The position numbers and the translations under genes are program-made. DNA of 45,162 bases from Aeromonas allosaccharophila (GTDB lineage: Bacteria > Pseudomonadota > Gammaproteobacteria > Enterobacterales > Aeromonadaceae): assembly GCF_000819685.1 (NCBI RefSeq), contig NZ_CDBR01000054.1, positions 1 through 45,162 of the forward strand, given 5' to 3'. The notes under the pieces are model-generated. The model saw only the letters and a program-made list of their open reading frames with translations. It had not been told where the DNA came from and searched no databases. This document shows, piece by piece, positions 17,607-26,547 of the stretch. Position 1 is the stretch's first letter; each line of letters starts with the position of its first letter.

Positions 17607-17657
17607 CGGGCACCTCTCTTCAAGGCATCTCCCTTCGACCAGCTACAAGGAGCATTG

Positions 17658-18437
17658 ATGGATATCAAAGATAAGGTCATCGTTATTACCGGCGCTGGAC
17701 GTGGCTTGGGACGGGCCATTGCGCTGGCCCTGGGCGCACAGGGGGCGACGCTGGCACTGCTCGACATCAATCGCGCCGATCTGGAAGCGACCGCCGCCAT
17801 GGTTCACTGCCAGAATGGTCAGTGCGATCAAGATAGCCAGTGCGAGCTGTTTGTCTGCAATGTGGCGAGCGAAGCCGAGGTTGAGTCGGTTTTTGCTGGC
17901 ATCAAGGAGCGTTTTGGCGTGCTGCACGGTCTTATCAACTGCGCCGGCATTTTGCGCGATGGCGTGCTGATCAAGGTGAAAGAGGGTGAGCTGGTGGAGA
18001 AGATGACGCGGGCCCAGTGGCAGAGCGTGATTGACGTCAACCTCACAGGTACCTTCCTCTGTGGGCGCGAAGGGGCGGCGCTGATGGCAACCGGCGGGGA
18101 GGGGGGCGTCATCATCAACATCTCCTCTATCGCCCGCGCCGGCAATATTGGCCAGAGCAACTATGCCGCCAGCAAGGCGGGGGTTGCCTCGCTGGTGGTG
18201 ACCTGGGCGCGGGAGTTGGCGCGCCATGGCATTCGGGTGATGGGGATTGCCCCCGGGGTGTTTGCCACCGACATGACGGCGGCGATGAAGCCGGAGGCGA
18301 TGGCGCGGATGCAGCAGGCCATTCCGGTCGGCACCCTTGGCGAGGCGCAACAGCTGGCCGAGACGGTGAGCTTTATTCTTGCCAACGACTATCTGTCGGG
18401 ACGGATGATAGAACTGGATGGCGGTTTGCGTTTATAG
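17658..18437 (+). CDS. ivdG: Short-chain dehydrogenase, probable 3-hydroxy-2-methylbutyryl-CoA dehydrogenase
   Basis: 259 residues, classical SDR: cofactor motif TGAGRGLGRA at 11-20, NCAG at 94-97, catalytic Ser156/157, Tyr169 and Lys173 (YAASK). It resembles FabG-like reductases; the place at the end of the ivd operon suggests oxidation of 3-hydroxy-2-methylbutyryl-CoA in isoleucine catabolism (inference). ATG 17658 follows AAGGAG by 5 nt; a TTG directly before it is an unlikely start. It contains an unusual Gln/Cys-rich insert at about residues 51-62 (CQNGQCDQDSQC). It ends 57 nt from the convergent nrf locus. Confidence 0.85.
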   Translation: MDIKDKVIVITGAGRGLGRAIALALGAQGATLALLDINRADLEATAAMVHCQNGQCDQDSQCELFVCNVASEAEVESVFAGIKERFGVLHGLINCAGILRDGVLIKVKEGELVEKMTRAQWQSVIDVNLTGTFLCGREGAALMATGGEGGVIINISSIARAGNIGQSNYAASKAGVASLVVTWARELARHGIRVMGIAPGVFATDMTAAMKPEAMARMQQAIPVGTLGEAQQLAETVSFILANDYLSGRMIELDGGLRL

Positions 18438-18494
18438 GCTTTCGCTTGGAGCTATCCTGTGCCGACGGGGGCGGGCCAAAGTGACAGAAGGCGG

Positions 18495-19697
18495 TCAGCC
18501 CCCCATTATGCTTGCCGTCTGGATCGCCTCAATCAGCGCGGCCCGGTTGATGCGAGGGCGCTCGCCATCGAGCAGTTGCTGCCACAGGGCAATGGCCTGA
18601 CTGTAGCGGCCATGCAGGAAGTGATCGGAGGCGAGCAGCATCAGGGCGCTCACTTCCCCCGCATCCTGCTTGAGGGCACTCTCCAGCAGGCGGGTTGCCT
18701 CGGGAGTCAGCTGCTGGCCCGCCTGATAGTAGAGCACGGTGGCTTGGGCGGCCTGGGTCGCCGCGCTGGCGCCCCCTTCTTGCAGAGCAAGACGCTGATA
18801 GGCGAGCAGGGCGTTGTCGTACTCGCCCCGATAGAGGTAGAGCTGGCCGAGCGCCGCCCAGCTGTCGAGATCGGCGGGGTTGCGCTGAAGTTTCTGATGG
18901 AGACTCCCCAGCTCCTTGTCCTGCAGATCCCGCGGGCTCAACCCCGCCAGCGGATCGGGGCGCGACTGATAAGCCTGCCATGCCTGATAGCGGTCGGTGC
19001 TGAGATACACAGCGGCCACGGCCGTGATGGCCATGATGCCAAGCAGCAACAAGGCCCGCCCGTGCCGATGATGGCGGCCGCGATTGGTATGCTGGCTGGC
19101 CAGTTGCGCGCGCAGGGCCAGCTCCGCTGCCGGGATGGCATTCGCCAAACGGGCGGCGCTTAGCTCCCCGTATAGCGGTTGATCTGGAGAGAGGCCCGCC
19201 TGCTCCCCGTGCATGATCAGCAGATTCAATTCGCTGCGCGGATCGGCGGCGGGTTGATGGATTGCCTCAACAGTTGCCTTAACGACAGGGATGGCCTGCG
19301 CTTTCATGCGCGTCAGGCGGCGAAACAGAGTCAACAGCGCCAGCCCCAACAGCAGCAGGGGTCCGCCCCACAACAACGCCGTGCTGGCTTTGAAGGGGGG
19401 ATCGTAGCGCACGAAATCGCCAAAGCGCTCCGTCATGCGGGCGATCACCTGTTCATCAGACTGCCCCTCGTCCACCCAGCGGTAGACTTCGAGCCGCAGA
19501 TCCCGCGCGATGGGGGAGTTGGACTCCACCAGATTCTGGTTTTGGCACTGGGGGCAGCGCAGGGCGCGGGCCAGCTCCTGAGCGCGGATCTGCAGCTCGG
19601 GGTGGCGAAACTGATAGGTATCGACCCCGCTGGCAAGGGCCCCGAGACTTAATGCCAGCAAGAGCTGCGCGATCAGGGCGTGGCAGAGACGGCTCAT
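18495..19697 (-). CDS. nrfF: NrfF-NrfG fusion: haem-lyase thiol subunit plus TPR subunit
   Basis: 400 residues. Residues 1-140 are an NrfF/CcmH protein: signal peptide, RCPQCQNQNL with the redox pair Cys48/Cys51, SDEQVIARMTERFGDFVRYDPP, and a membrane segment at about 109-127. The rest is NrfG/CcmI-like: a second membrane segment at about 216-233 and TPR repeats from about 255. E. coli encodes these as separate nrfF and nrfG. The protein would hold reduced apocytochrome for haem attachment, particularly the special CxxCK haem of NrfA. It overlaps the preceding gene by ATGA and is the last gene of the nrf locus. Confidence 0.87.
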   Translation of the reverse strand: MSRLCHALIAQLLLALSLGALASGVDTYQFRHPELQIRAQELARALRCPQCQNQNLVESNSPIARDLRLEVYRWVDEGQSDEQVIARMTERFGDFVRYDPPFKASTALLWGGPLLLLGLALLTLFRRLTRMKAQAIPVVKATVEAIHQPAADPRSELNLLIMHGEQAGLSPDQPLYGELSAARLANAIPAAELALRAQLASQHTNRGRHHRHGRALLLLGIMAITAVAAVYLSTDRYQAWQAYQSRPDPLAGLSPRDLQDKELGSLHQKLQRNPADLDSWAALGQLYLYRGEYDNALLAYQRLALQEGGASAATQAAQATVLYYQAGQQLTPEATRLLESALKQDAGEVSALMLLASDHFLHGRYSQAIALWQQLLDGERPRINRAALIEAIQTASIMGG

Positions 19698-20269
19698 TGC
19701 TTGCTCTCCTGCACTTGTCTATTCACTTCGGGCTGGCTAGCGATTTTGCTGCGGGCCTCGGCAAGCAGAGGGGCAAACTGGCGTAGCCAGATCCCTTTGG
19801 TGAGCTCGCCGGTATGGCGGGCGAGCAGGGCGCCATCGGCATCAAACAGATAGGTTTCCGGCGTGCCGTAGACGCCGAGCTCCAGCGCAAGTTTGCCGTC
19901 AGGGTCGGCCAGCACGGCGCGATAGGGGTTGCCCGCCTGGATAAGCCACATACGGGCCGCATCCCCCTTGTCTCGGTAGTTGAGACCGTAGAGGGGCACT
20001 GTGTCCGCCAGCTCGCTGAGCAGCGGATGCTCAGCGCGGCAGTTGACACACCAGCTGGCCCAAACGTTGAGCACAAAGGGTTCGCCCTTGAGGCTGGCGG
20101 TCTGGATCGGACGCCCACCCAGCAGATTGTCGCTCTGCCACATGGGCAGAGTGCGCCCTGCGACGGCCTCATCCTGGCTGTAGGGATTGTTGCCAAGGCC
20201 GAGCCAGAGCAGGGCGCCGAGGCCCAGGGTCAGCAGCAGTGGAACAAAGAGGCGCAGGCGGGATCTCAT
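19694..20269 (-). CDS. DsbE/CcmG-type periplasmic thioredoxin of the nrf locus
   Basis: 191 residues: an N-terminal membrane anchor (LFVPLLLTLGLGALLWLGLG) and a thioredoxin fold with the active site WCVNC (Cys74, Cys77) in NVWASWCVNCRAEHP. A DsbE-like protein would reduce the haem-binding cysteines of apocytochrome before ligation. It lies between nrfE and nrfFG with ATGA overlaps on both sides, so it is dedicated to this locus (sometimes named nrfX or dsbE). The C-terminus is Gln/Glu-rich. Confidence 0.87.
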   Translation of the reverse strand: MRSRLRLFVPLLLTLGLGALLWLGLGNNPYSQDEAVAGRTLPMWQSDNLLGGRPIQTASLKGEPFVLNVWASWCVNCRAEHPLLSELADTVPLYGLNYRDKGDAARMWLIQAGNPYRAVLADPDGKLALELGVYGTPETYLFDADGALLARHTGELTKGIWLRQFAPLLAEARSKIASQPEVNRQVQESKQ

Positions 20270-22233
20270 AACGCCTCCTGTTCGAGCCGGTGATGGGAGG
20301 TGCCAACCGCAACGGAACGGGAGGCAAGCAAGGGGCGACGGGCGAGCAGGCGCAGGGTGCCTCCAGCCATCATCAACAGGCCACCGAGCCAGATCCAGCG
20401 CACCAGCGGCTTATGGTGCAGACGCATGGCATAGGCATCTGGTCCCATCTTCTCACCCAGCACCACGTAGAGATCGCTAAGCATTCCCCATGCAATGCCG
20501 GGCTCGTTCATGTTCATGGTGCGCACGCTGTAGTGGCGCCGCTCCGGCGTCAGCCAAGCTACCTCTTTACCGTTCTTGTGCACGCTAAGTGTGATGCGCT
20601 CGGCGGTGTAGTTGGGGCCGATCACCGGCTCGCGCCCCTCATAGCGAAACTCGAACGCGCCGAGCTGGTAAGGCTGGTTGGCACTTAGCACAGTGCCCCC
20701 CTCCTGACTGTGGTGACTCACCTGCGCGATGCCAAGGGCGCACACCGCCACCCCGAGGTGGGCAAGCAAACTGCCGAACCGATTGAGGGTGAGTTCACGC
20801 AGCGACGTCGGTTGCAAGAGCGGGAGCAACAGGCTGGCCATCAGCCAGAGGCACACCATATTGGCGAGGATGCCGATCCAGCTAGCGGAAAACGATCCCT
20901 GTTCCAGATAGGCCAAGCTAAGCAGCCCGCCGCCAAGCAAGCCAAACAGTGGCGGCAACAGGGTGTTGAGCCGGGAACTTGCGGCCAGCTGTTGCCAGCG
21001 CAGGCGCGGCAGTTGGGTCATCAGCGCCATCAGGCAGAGGGCCAGCGGCACGAAGATGGTGTTGAAATAGGGGGCGCCCACCGAGAGCGAGCCCAGATGG
21101 AGCGACTGGAACACCATGGGGTAGAAGGTGCCGAGCAGCACGCTGGCGCAGGCCACGCAGAACAGCAGGATGGCGGCGCCGAGCAGCCCCTCTTTTGACA
21201 GCAAGCCAAAGCGGGCATAGGGGGCGCGAATGTCCGCCCGCAGGGCAAACAGGGTGAGGGCACTGGTCAATAGCAAGCCGAGCAATAGCAGCAGGGTGAG
21301 GCCGCGGCTGGGGTCTACCGCAAAGGCGTGCACCGAGGTGAGCACCCCGGAGCGCACCACGAAAGTACCGAGCAGGCTCAGCGAAAAGGTAAAGATGGAG
21401 AGCAACAGCACGGCGTGGCCGTAAGCGCCGCGCTTCTCGCAGACAATCAGGGCGTGCAGCAGGGCAGTGCCCAGCAGCCAGGGCAAGAGGGAGGCGTTTT
21501 CTACCGGATCCCAGAACCACCAGCCACCCCAGCCGAGCTCGTAGTAGGCCCACCAGGAGCCCAGCACGATGCCGGCGGTGAGAAACACCCAGGAGCCGAG
21601 CGCCCAAGGGCGACTCCAGTGGGCCACGGCGCCATCTAGCCTGCCCGAATGGAGCGCCGCCATGGCGAAGGCGAAGTTGACTGCAAATCCGACGTAACCG
21701 AGATAGAGCAGGGGCGGGTGGATGATAAGGCCGATATCTTGCAGCATGGGGTTGAGATCGCGCCCCTCCAGCGGCCCCGGGAACTGGCGGTCAAACGGGC
21801 TGGAGAAGATCAGGGTATAGAGGCCGCACAGCCCGACGATCAGCCCCATGATGGCTAATACCCGGGTGCGGATGAGCGGATCGACCCGCCTGGAGCAAAG
21901 GGCCACCAAGGCGCCCCACAGCCCCAGCGCAAAGACGAAGAACAGCATGGAGCCCTCGTGGCCGCCCCACACTGCCGCCAGTTTGAAGCCAAGGGGCAGG
22001 GCGCTGTTGGCGTGCTGGGCCACATAGACCAGGGTGAAGTCATCGAGGCCAAAACAGCTGGCGAGCAGCAGCAGGGCGGTCCCGAGCAGGAGCGCGACCA
22101 GGAGGGCCAGCGGTGTTGCGCAGCCGAGCAGCGGGCGTGAGGCGAGCCGCAGTCCCAGCCAGGGCAGCAGCCCTTGCAGCAGGGCGAGCCCGGTCGCCAG
22201 CAACAGTGAGAGATAGCCGAGCTCCGCCAGCAC
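20266..22233 (-). CDS. nrfE: Cytochrome c haem lyase subunit, CcmF/NrfE family
   Basis: 655 residues, polytopic (about 15 membrane segments). The CcmF signatures WGGHEGSMLFF near 88 and the tryptophan-rich haem-handling GWGGWWFWDPVENASLLPWLLG near 228 are intact, followed by a periplasmic C-terminal domain. It works with the NrfF/NrfG functions to attach haem to NrfA. The start is GTG at 22233 with GGAGG 4 nt upstream, a short spacing. It is preceded by a 317-nt gap holding a hairpin and a repeat, so it may be expressed less than nrfABCD. Confidence 0.92.
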   Translation of the reverse strand: MLAELGYLSLLLATGLALLQGLLPWLGLRLASRPLLGCATPLALLVALLLGTALLLLASCFGLDDFTLVYVAQHANSALPLGFKLAAVWGGHEGSMLFFVFALGLWGALVALCSRRVDPLIRTRVLAIMGLIVGLCGLYTLIFSSPFDRQFPGPLEGRDLNPMLQDIGLIIHPPLLYLGYVGFAVNFAFAMAALHSGRLDGAVAHWSRPWALGSWVFLTAGIVLGSWWAYYELGWGGWWFWDPVENASLLPWLLGTALLHALIVCEKRGAYGHAVLLLSIFTFSLSLLGTFVVRSGVLTSVHAFAVDPSRGLTLLLLLGLLLTSALTLFALRADIRAPYARFGLLSKEGLLGAAILLFCVACASVLLGTFYPMVFQSLHLGSLSVGAPYFNTIFVPLALCLMALMTQLPRLRWQQLAASSRLNTLLPPLFGLLGGGLLSLAYLEQGSFSASWIGILANMVCLWLMASLLLPLLQPTSLRELTLNRFGSLLAHLGVAVCALGIAQVSHHSQEGGTVLSANQPYQLGAFEFRYEGREPVIGPNYTAERITLSVHKNGKEVAWLTPERRHYSVRTMNMNEPGIAWGMLSDLYVVLGEKMGPDAYAMRLHHKPLVRWIWLGGLLMMAGGTLRLLARRPLLASRSVAVGTSHHRLEQEAL

Positions 22234-22363
22234 ACAACCTCCGTTTCAATCTTTGATGTCATTCATGTCATGCCACACACACCGCGTCGTCTCCCTTTGG
22301 GGGAAAACATTGCCAAGCAACGGGTGTGGCATCACCAGAAATTCATTGGGCCAGCAACAAACC

Positions 22364-22393
22364 AGCGCCAGTCACCCGAGGGTGGCTGGCGCT
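22364..22393 (-). terminator. Intercistronic hairpin between nrfD and nrfE
   Basis: 13-bp stem AGCGCCAGTCACC/GGTGGCTGGCGCT with one G-T type mismatch and a CGAG loop. On the minus strand it is followed by GGTTTGTTG, a poor U-tract. It could partly terminate nrfABCD messages ahead of nrfE or protect their 3' ends. Confidence 0.45.
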
Positions 22394-22410
22394 TATCCCC
22401 AGCTTTCAAT

Positions 22411-22549
22411 AACCGGTTCACGCTCCGTCGTGAGAGGTCGTCAGCAAGGTAAAGAGCAGCGCAGGAACCGGAGTGTATGTGAATACATGAGGATTCCGAG
22501 CAGCACATGAGCCTTGATCACGGCCTCGCAGCAGGAGCGTGAACCGGTT
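22411..22549. repeat. ERIC-like palindromic intergenic repeat
   Basis: A 139-bp element bounded by perfect 16-bp inverted ends, AACCGGTTCACGCTCC at 22411-22426 and its complement at 22534-22549. The inner arms also pair imperfectly (for example GAGGTCGTCAGCAAGG against GAGGCCGTGATCAAGG), up to a centre around TGTATGTGAATACATGAGG. Length, full-length palindromy and intergenic place fit ERIC/IRU-type elements. It ends directly against the nrfD stop at 22551. No coding capacity. Confidence 0.65.
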
Positions 22550-22550
22550 T

Positions 22551-23504
22551 TTAAACTACTGTCATCTGGCCGGCATAAAGCACGAAGTAGCGCAGCAGCA
22601 GGATCCCCACCAGGGTCAGGCTGCAGACCAGCACCAGATAGCCGTTTTTGGCCCGCAGCGGCGCGGGGGCCAGCAGGGCCAGCAACTGGGGCAGCAGCAT
22701 GCCGATGCCCACCACCCCGAGCCAGAACACCTGAGCCCAGAAGCCGCTGCCGATGGCGGCCCACATGGAGGCCTCCTTCTGGCCGCCACCGAAGTAGAGG
22801 CCGGTAAAGAAGCAGACCAGCAGCAGCACCTCCACCGCCAGCACCGGCCGCTCGAAGCGGTGAACAAAGCTCACCCCCTGGCTGTGATGGTTCTCCTTGA
22901 ACAGGGTGACCGCCAGCAAGATGGTGGAGGCGATGCCAGAGCTGACGCCGGAGATGAGGAACAGCACCGGCAACACCGGATTGTTCAAGAGCGGATAGGT
23001 CTTGAGCGCCGACAGCAGAAAGCCGGTGTAGGCCCCCAGCAGCACGGCAAGCAGCAGCAAGAGCGGTGTCAGCAAGGTTTCAATGCGTGCCAACAGGGCG
23101 ATTAGCCCATCCACAAAGGCGAGCTTCTCTTTCAGCAACCGGCTGCGAAGGGTCTCGATCTCGGTGCGAAATACCACCGCCAGCCAGGCGAACAGCACCG
23201 CCATGTAGACCTGGAACAGCATGACCCCCATCGACATCACTGAGTCGAACTGGTAGTGGAACATCAGCTTCCAGAAGGTCCAGGGGCGGGCCAGGTGGAA
23301 GATGAGGATCAGTAACCCCAGCACCACGCTCACCGGCGCCAGAATGGCGGTCGCCTTGATGATGCCGCTCTCGCTGCCGGCCCCCTTGCGGCGCAGCAGC
23401 ACCGAGAGGGTGGTGGCCCCGGCGGAGATGCCGAGCAGAAAGAGATAGATGGCGATGGGCCAGTCCCAAACGAGTGAAGAGAAGTGAAATGCGTCATGCA
23501 ACAT
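22551..23504 (-). CDS. nrfD: NrfD quinol dehydrogenase membrane subunit
   Basis: 317 residues with eight or more hydrophobic segments (NrfD/PsrC family). It oxidises menaquinol and passes electrons through NrfC and NrfB to NrfA. FHFSSLVWDWPIAIYLF at the N-terminus, RPWTFWKLMFHYQF and LRYFVLYAGQMTVV at the C-terminus closely match E. coli NrfD. ATG 23504 is set by AAGGAGG 8 nt upstream; 15 more in-frame codons upstream derive from a relic copy of its own 5' end (see 23494-23595). Confidence 0.93.
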   Translation of the reverse strand: MLHDAFHFSSLVWDWPIAIYLFLLGISAGATTLSVLLRRKGAGSESGIIKATAILAPVSVVLGLLILIFHLARPWTFWKLMFHYQFDSVMSMGVMLFQVYMAVLFAWLAVVFRTEIETLRSRLLKEKLAFVDGLIALLARIETLLTPLLLLLAVLLGAYTGFLLSALKTYPLLNNPVLPVLFLISGVSSGIASTILLAVTLFKENHHSQGVSFVHRFERPVLAVEVLLLVCFFTGLYFGGGQKEASMWAAIGSGFWAQVFWLGVVGIGMLLPQLLALLAPAPLRAKNGYLVLVCSLTLVGILLLRYFVLYAGQMTVV

Positions 23505-23595
23505 GATCCATTCCTCCTTCTGCCACTGCGGTAGATGGCGATCGGACAAATCCCCACACGAGGGAAGGGAAGTGAAACGCCTCTTGCATCGTCAT
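23494..23595 (-). pseudogene. Frameshifted duplicate of the nrfD 5' end, now a 33-codon leader frame
   Basis: The stretch 23532-23597 is a diverged copy of 23445-23505, the first codons of nrfD. Its frame reads MTMQEAFHFPSLVWGF then leaves register; the PIAIY of NrfD reappears in another frame. Its ATG overlaps the nrfC stop (ATGA) and its TGA lies just past the nrfD ATG, so ribosomes from nrfC could pass through it and restart at nrfD. Its beginning looks closer to E. coli NrfD (MTQTSAFHF) than the current nrfD start does. Confidence 0.7.
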
Positions 23596-24284
23596 GACTT
23601 TATCTCCCCTTTGGGCACGCGGTACATCTTGGGCGAAGTGCCGAGTGCCTGCTTGTAGCGATAGGTGGTCTCCTTCACCAGCCGTTTGGCGATGGGGCTG
23701 TCCGGGTCATCCAGATTGCCGAACACCAGCGCCTTGGTGGGGCAGGACTCCACGCATGCCGGCTCCTTACCCGCCGCCAGGTTGGTCTTGCGGCAAAAGT
23801 CGCACTTATCGGCAACCTTGGTCACAGGGTTGATAAAGCGCACCTGATAGGGGCAGGCGGCCAGACAGTACATGCAGCCGACGCAGAGATCCGGGTTGAC
23901 GTCGACGATGCCATCTTCCTTGCGGATATGGGAGGCACCGGTCGGGCAGACGTGTACGCAGGGAGCGTTGTCGCAGTGCTGGCAGGACTTGCGAAAGAAG
24001 TGGTACTCGGCATCGGGGAAGGTGCCGATGGGGCCGGAGCGGATGATCTCGAGGCGCGAGACCCCCTCTGGCACCTGATTGACCTCCCGGCAGGCATCCA
24101 TGCAGGCGGTACAGCCGATACAGGCCGTCTCGTCGTGGATCATGCCGTAGCGGACCCCGTCGATGGTCTGGCTGTGGGCGAGGGTGGCGGCAAGGGAGCG
24201 GGTGTTGGCACGAGCAGCCCCCGTCATCATGATGAGGGCCCCCGCGCTCATCCCCGCCATGAAGTGACGGCGAGAGCAGCTCAT
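23592..24284 (-). CDS. nrfC: NrfC four-cluster ferredoxin subunit
   Basis: 230 residues. A twin-arginine-like signal (SRRHFMAGMSAG) is followed by sixteen cysteines in ferredoxin motifs: CIGCTACMDAC, CQHCDNAPCVHVC, CVGCMYCLAAC and CDFC...CVESC, enough for four [4Fe-4S] clusters. It is periplasmic, bound to NrfD, and relays electrons to the pentahaem NrfB. It overlaps the nrfB stop by ATGA. Confidence 0.95.
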   Translation of the reverse strand: MSCSRRHFMAGMSAGALIMMTGAARANTRSLAATLAHSQTIDGVRYGMIHDETACIGCTACMDACREVNQVPEGVSRLEIIRSGPIGTFPDAEYHFFRKSCQHCDNAPCVHVCPTGASHIRKEDGIVDVNPDLCVGCMYCLAACPYQVRFINPVTKVADKCDFCRKTNLAAGKEPACVESCPTKALVFGNLDDPDSPIAKRLVKETTYRYKQALGTSPKMYRVPKGEIKS

Positions 24285-24880
24285 TGTGCCTCCTTGCCCG
24301 AGGTGGTGTTCGCCTTGGCCGCCTTGACGGCCTCATGCTGCTTGCTGTGGCAGTCGACGCAGAGCTTGATGCGGGACTTCTCCGGAATAGCCACCATGGG
24401 CTCCTTGGCCGGGTGCAGCTGGTGGCAGCTGGTGCAGGTGAGCTTGGTGGCGTGCACGTCGTGGGCCCAGAGCGCCTCGCGCAGCGGTTTGGGCTCGTGA
24501 CAGCTCATGCAGACCCCGTTCTGCTCGGCGATGGGGTAGCTCTCGGTACTCTGTTTGTCATTGAAGCTGTCGCTAAAGCGCATCACATCCTTGACCCCTT
24601 CCCGGTGTTTGGGGGAGGGCTGACCATGGCAGTTGGTGCAGGTGACCGGCGCCAGGTTGTTGGGGTTGGTCGCCTGGCCGTGCTTGCCGTGCATGCCGTA
24701 TGCCTGCTCCTTGTGGCAGTCGGTACAGGCGGCATCGGGATTGCGCAAAAACTCCACCTCATGTGTGGCAGAGAGGGCCGCAGGGGCGTTCGCCGCATCG
24801 GCGGCCTGACCCTGCAGGCTGGTCAGCAGCATCGCTGCCATCAGCATCAGTCGTAAGAAATCCATTGTTAAATCACCCAT
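24281..24880 (-). CDS. nrfB: NrfB pentahaem cytochrome c
   Basis: 199 residues with a signal peptide (hydrophobic core about residues 8-24, QAADA end) and exactly five CxxCH sites at 52-56, 81-85, 124-128, 149-153 and 174-178. CTNCHGQPSP and HREGVKDVMRF match E. coli NrfB nearly word for word. It shuttles electrons from NrfC to NrfA in the periplasm. ATG 24880 (MGDLTMDFLR) is chosen because GGAGG lies 6 nt upstream; ATG 24865 is less well placed. It follows nrfA after 37 nt. Confidence 0.95.
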   Translation of the reverse strand: MGDLTMDFLRLMLMAAMLLTSLQGQAADAANAPAALSATHEVEFLRNPDAACTDCHKEQAYGMHGKHGQATNPNNLAPVTCTNCHGQPSPKHREGVKDVMRFSDSFNDKQSTESYPIAEQNGVCMSCHEPKPLREALWAHDVHATKLTCTSCHQLHPAKEPMVAIPEKSRIKLCVDCHSKQHEAVKAAKANTTSGKEAQ

Positions 24881-24917
24881 AGGAAGCCTCCATCCGGCTG
24901 CGGGCCCGCATGCCTCG

Positions 24918-26363
24918 TCATTGTGCGAGCCGTCCGGCCGCTTTGGCCTCGGCATCCCAGGCGGGGACTGTGGTCTTGAGGAACTGGGCCTTGTCGCTGT
25001 TCATCTGCTTCATGTCCATGCCAAGAGCGGCCTGGGCCTTCTCCTTGCTGGAGATGTCAGGAATGGCGATCTCGTGGCTGATCCCCTTGGCGGCCAGCAG
25101 GCGTGCCAGCTTGGTGCGGGCATCCGCGGCCTTGTCCAGGGCGGTTCCCAGCATGCGCAGCGCCACTTCCGGGGCGTGCATCTGCACCCCGTGGGAGGCG
25201 ATGGAGAAGTCCCAGCGCCATTGGGCGTGACGGATGTCCTGCAGAATGTCCTTCATTTCGGCCTCGGTGGCGCCGGCATCCCAGGCGGCCTTGGCTTCAA
25301 AGTGGGCGTGCACCAGCTGCTTCTCGACTTTGAGCTTGATCTCGGTGACGGCATCCTTGCGCTGCTTGACCACCCCTTGCAGCATCTCCTTGCTCTGGGT
25401 GTGGCAGTTGCGGCAGGTCTGGTCGAAGCGATCGAAGGGGTTGCCCACCTTGTGGTCGGTGTAAACCTTGCCCTGTTCGTTTTGCACCTTGGGCATGTGG
25501 CAGTCGACGCAGGCGACGTTGTTCTGGCCGTGAATGCCGGCGCGCCAGGTCTCGTACTCAGGGTGCTGGGCTTTGAGCATCGGGGTCTTGGAGAGGGCAT
25601 GGGTCCAGTCGGCAAAGCCTATTTCATCGTAATACTGCTCCATCTGCTCAACTGTGGTGCCCTTGTCCCAGGGGAATTTCACCGCCTTGGTGGGGCCGCT
25701 GAAGTAGTACTCCACGTGGCACTGGCCGCACACCTGGGACTGCTGATCAAAGCGCCCCTGCTCCTTGAACGGCTTGCCGATGGCGGTCATGGCGCGATCG
25801 GCATAGGGACGGGAGAGGTGCAGGGCGGGTTTGCCCTCCTTGAACTCTTTCGAGGCGGTGTCGTGGCAGTCGGCGCAGCCGATGGTGTTGACTATCTCGG
25901 GGCCGCCTTTTGCCCACATCCCTTTGAAGTAGCCATCCTCACCCTTTTCGTCGATGACGCGGGCCACGTCCGGGCCTTTACAGCTCCAGCAGGCCATGGG
26001 CAGCGGACCGTCTTCGGCGGTCTTGGGGGCGCCGGTGCGCAGGGTTTCCCGCACGTCGGTCAGCGCATAGAAGTGGCCGCGCGGCTTGTTGTAATCCTTG
26101 GAGAAGGGGTAGCCGGCCCAGAGCACCACCATCTGCGGATCTTCCGCCAGGGCGTCGGTGCGCTCCTTGCTCTCGCTGGTGCCTTTCCAGCTGGTGAACT
26201 GATCGGCGTGATCCTTGGCGAACAGCTCGCTGCGCGCCTCGATCTTGCCCTTGGGCTGTGCCTCGTCGGCCGCCTGTGCCCAGCCGCTGGCGCCAAGCCA
26301 GCTGGTCAGCAGCAGGGCGGCGAGCCCCAGTTTGGTCTGTCTGTTGTGTGAACTCACGATCAT
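24918..26363 (-). CDS. nrfA: NrfA pentahaem ammonia-forming nitrite reductase
   Basis: 481 residues: a signal peptide ending near GWAQA, then the catalytic haem site CWSCK (125-129, lysine-ligated) and four CxxCH sites at 163, 212, 285 and 317. The calcium/active-site surroundings ([27 protein letters not shown]) are conserved. It reduces nitrite to ammonium with six electrons. ATG 26363 is listed, but GGGAG is only 2 nt before it and 8 nt before an in-frame GTG at 26357, which may be the true start. First gene of the nrf locus. Confidence 0.95.
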   Translation of the reverse strand: MIVSSHNRQTKLGLAALLLTSWLGASGWAQAADEAQPKGKIEARSELFAKDHADQFTSWKGTSESKERTDALAEDPQMVVLWAGYPFSKDYNKPRGHFYALTDVRETLRTGAPKTAEDGPLPMACWSCKGPDVARVIDEKGEDGYFKGMWAKGGPEIVNTIGCADCHDTASKEFKEGKPALHLSRPYADRAMTAIGKPFKEQGRFDQQSQVCGQCHVEYYFSGPTKAVKFPWDKGTTVEQMEQYYDEIGFADWTHALSKTPMLKAQHPEYETWRAGIHGQNNVACVDCHMPKVQNEQGKVYTDHKVGNPFDRFDQTCRNCHTQSKEMLQGVVKQRKDAVTEIKLKVEKQLVHAHFEAKAAWDAGATEAEMKDILQDIRHAQWRWDFSIASHGVQMHAPEVALRMLGTALDKAADARTKLARLLAAKGISHEIAIPDISSKEKAQAALGMDMKQMNSDKAQFLKTTVPAWDAEAKAAGRLAQ

Positions 26364-26511
26364 CACTCCCGAATCGATCTCATTGCCAGGCCCGCGCCAT
26401 CCTTGCGGTGGACATAGACTCCCGAGAGTGCGGGAGCAGACAGGCCGATTCATTGTTATTGGTGAATAAAAATCACGAAATTATGCAATTGCTCGAAATG
26501 GATATTACCAA

Positions 26512-26518
26512 ATGGGTA
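26512..26518 (-). promoter_or_regulatory. NarL/NarP-type heptamer upstream of nrfA
   Basis: TACCCAT on the minus strand, within the imperfect palindrome TTACCAAATGGGTAA. It fits the TACYYMT heptamer. It lies about 150 nt upstream of nrfA. Not arranged as a 7-2-7 pair, so binding is uncertain. Confidence 0.4.
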
Positions 26519-26547
26519 AAATGAATGATGATTTATCAGGCGCTGAT

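Noticed and set aside
24921..26351. 476-codon open frame on the plus strand
   Set aside because: Antisense of nrfA, which has all five haem sites; the shadow has no recognisable domain.
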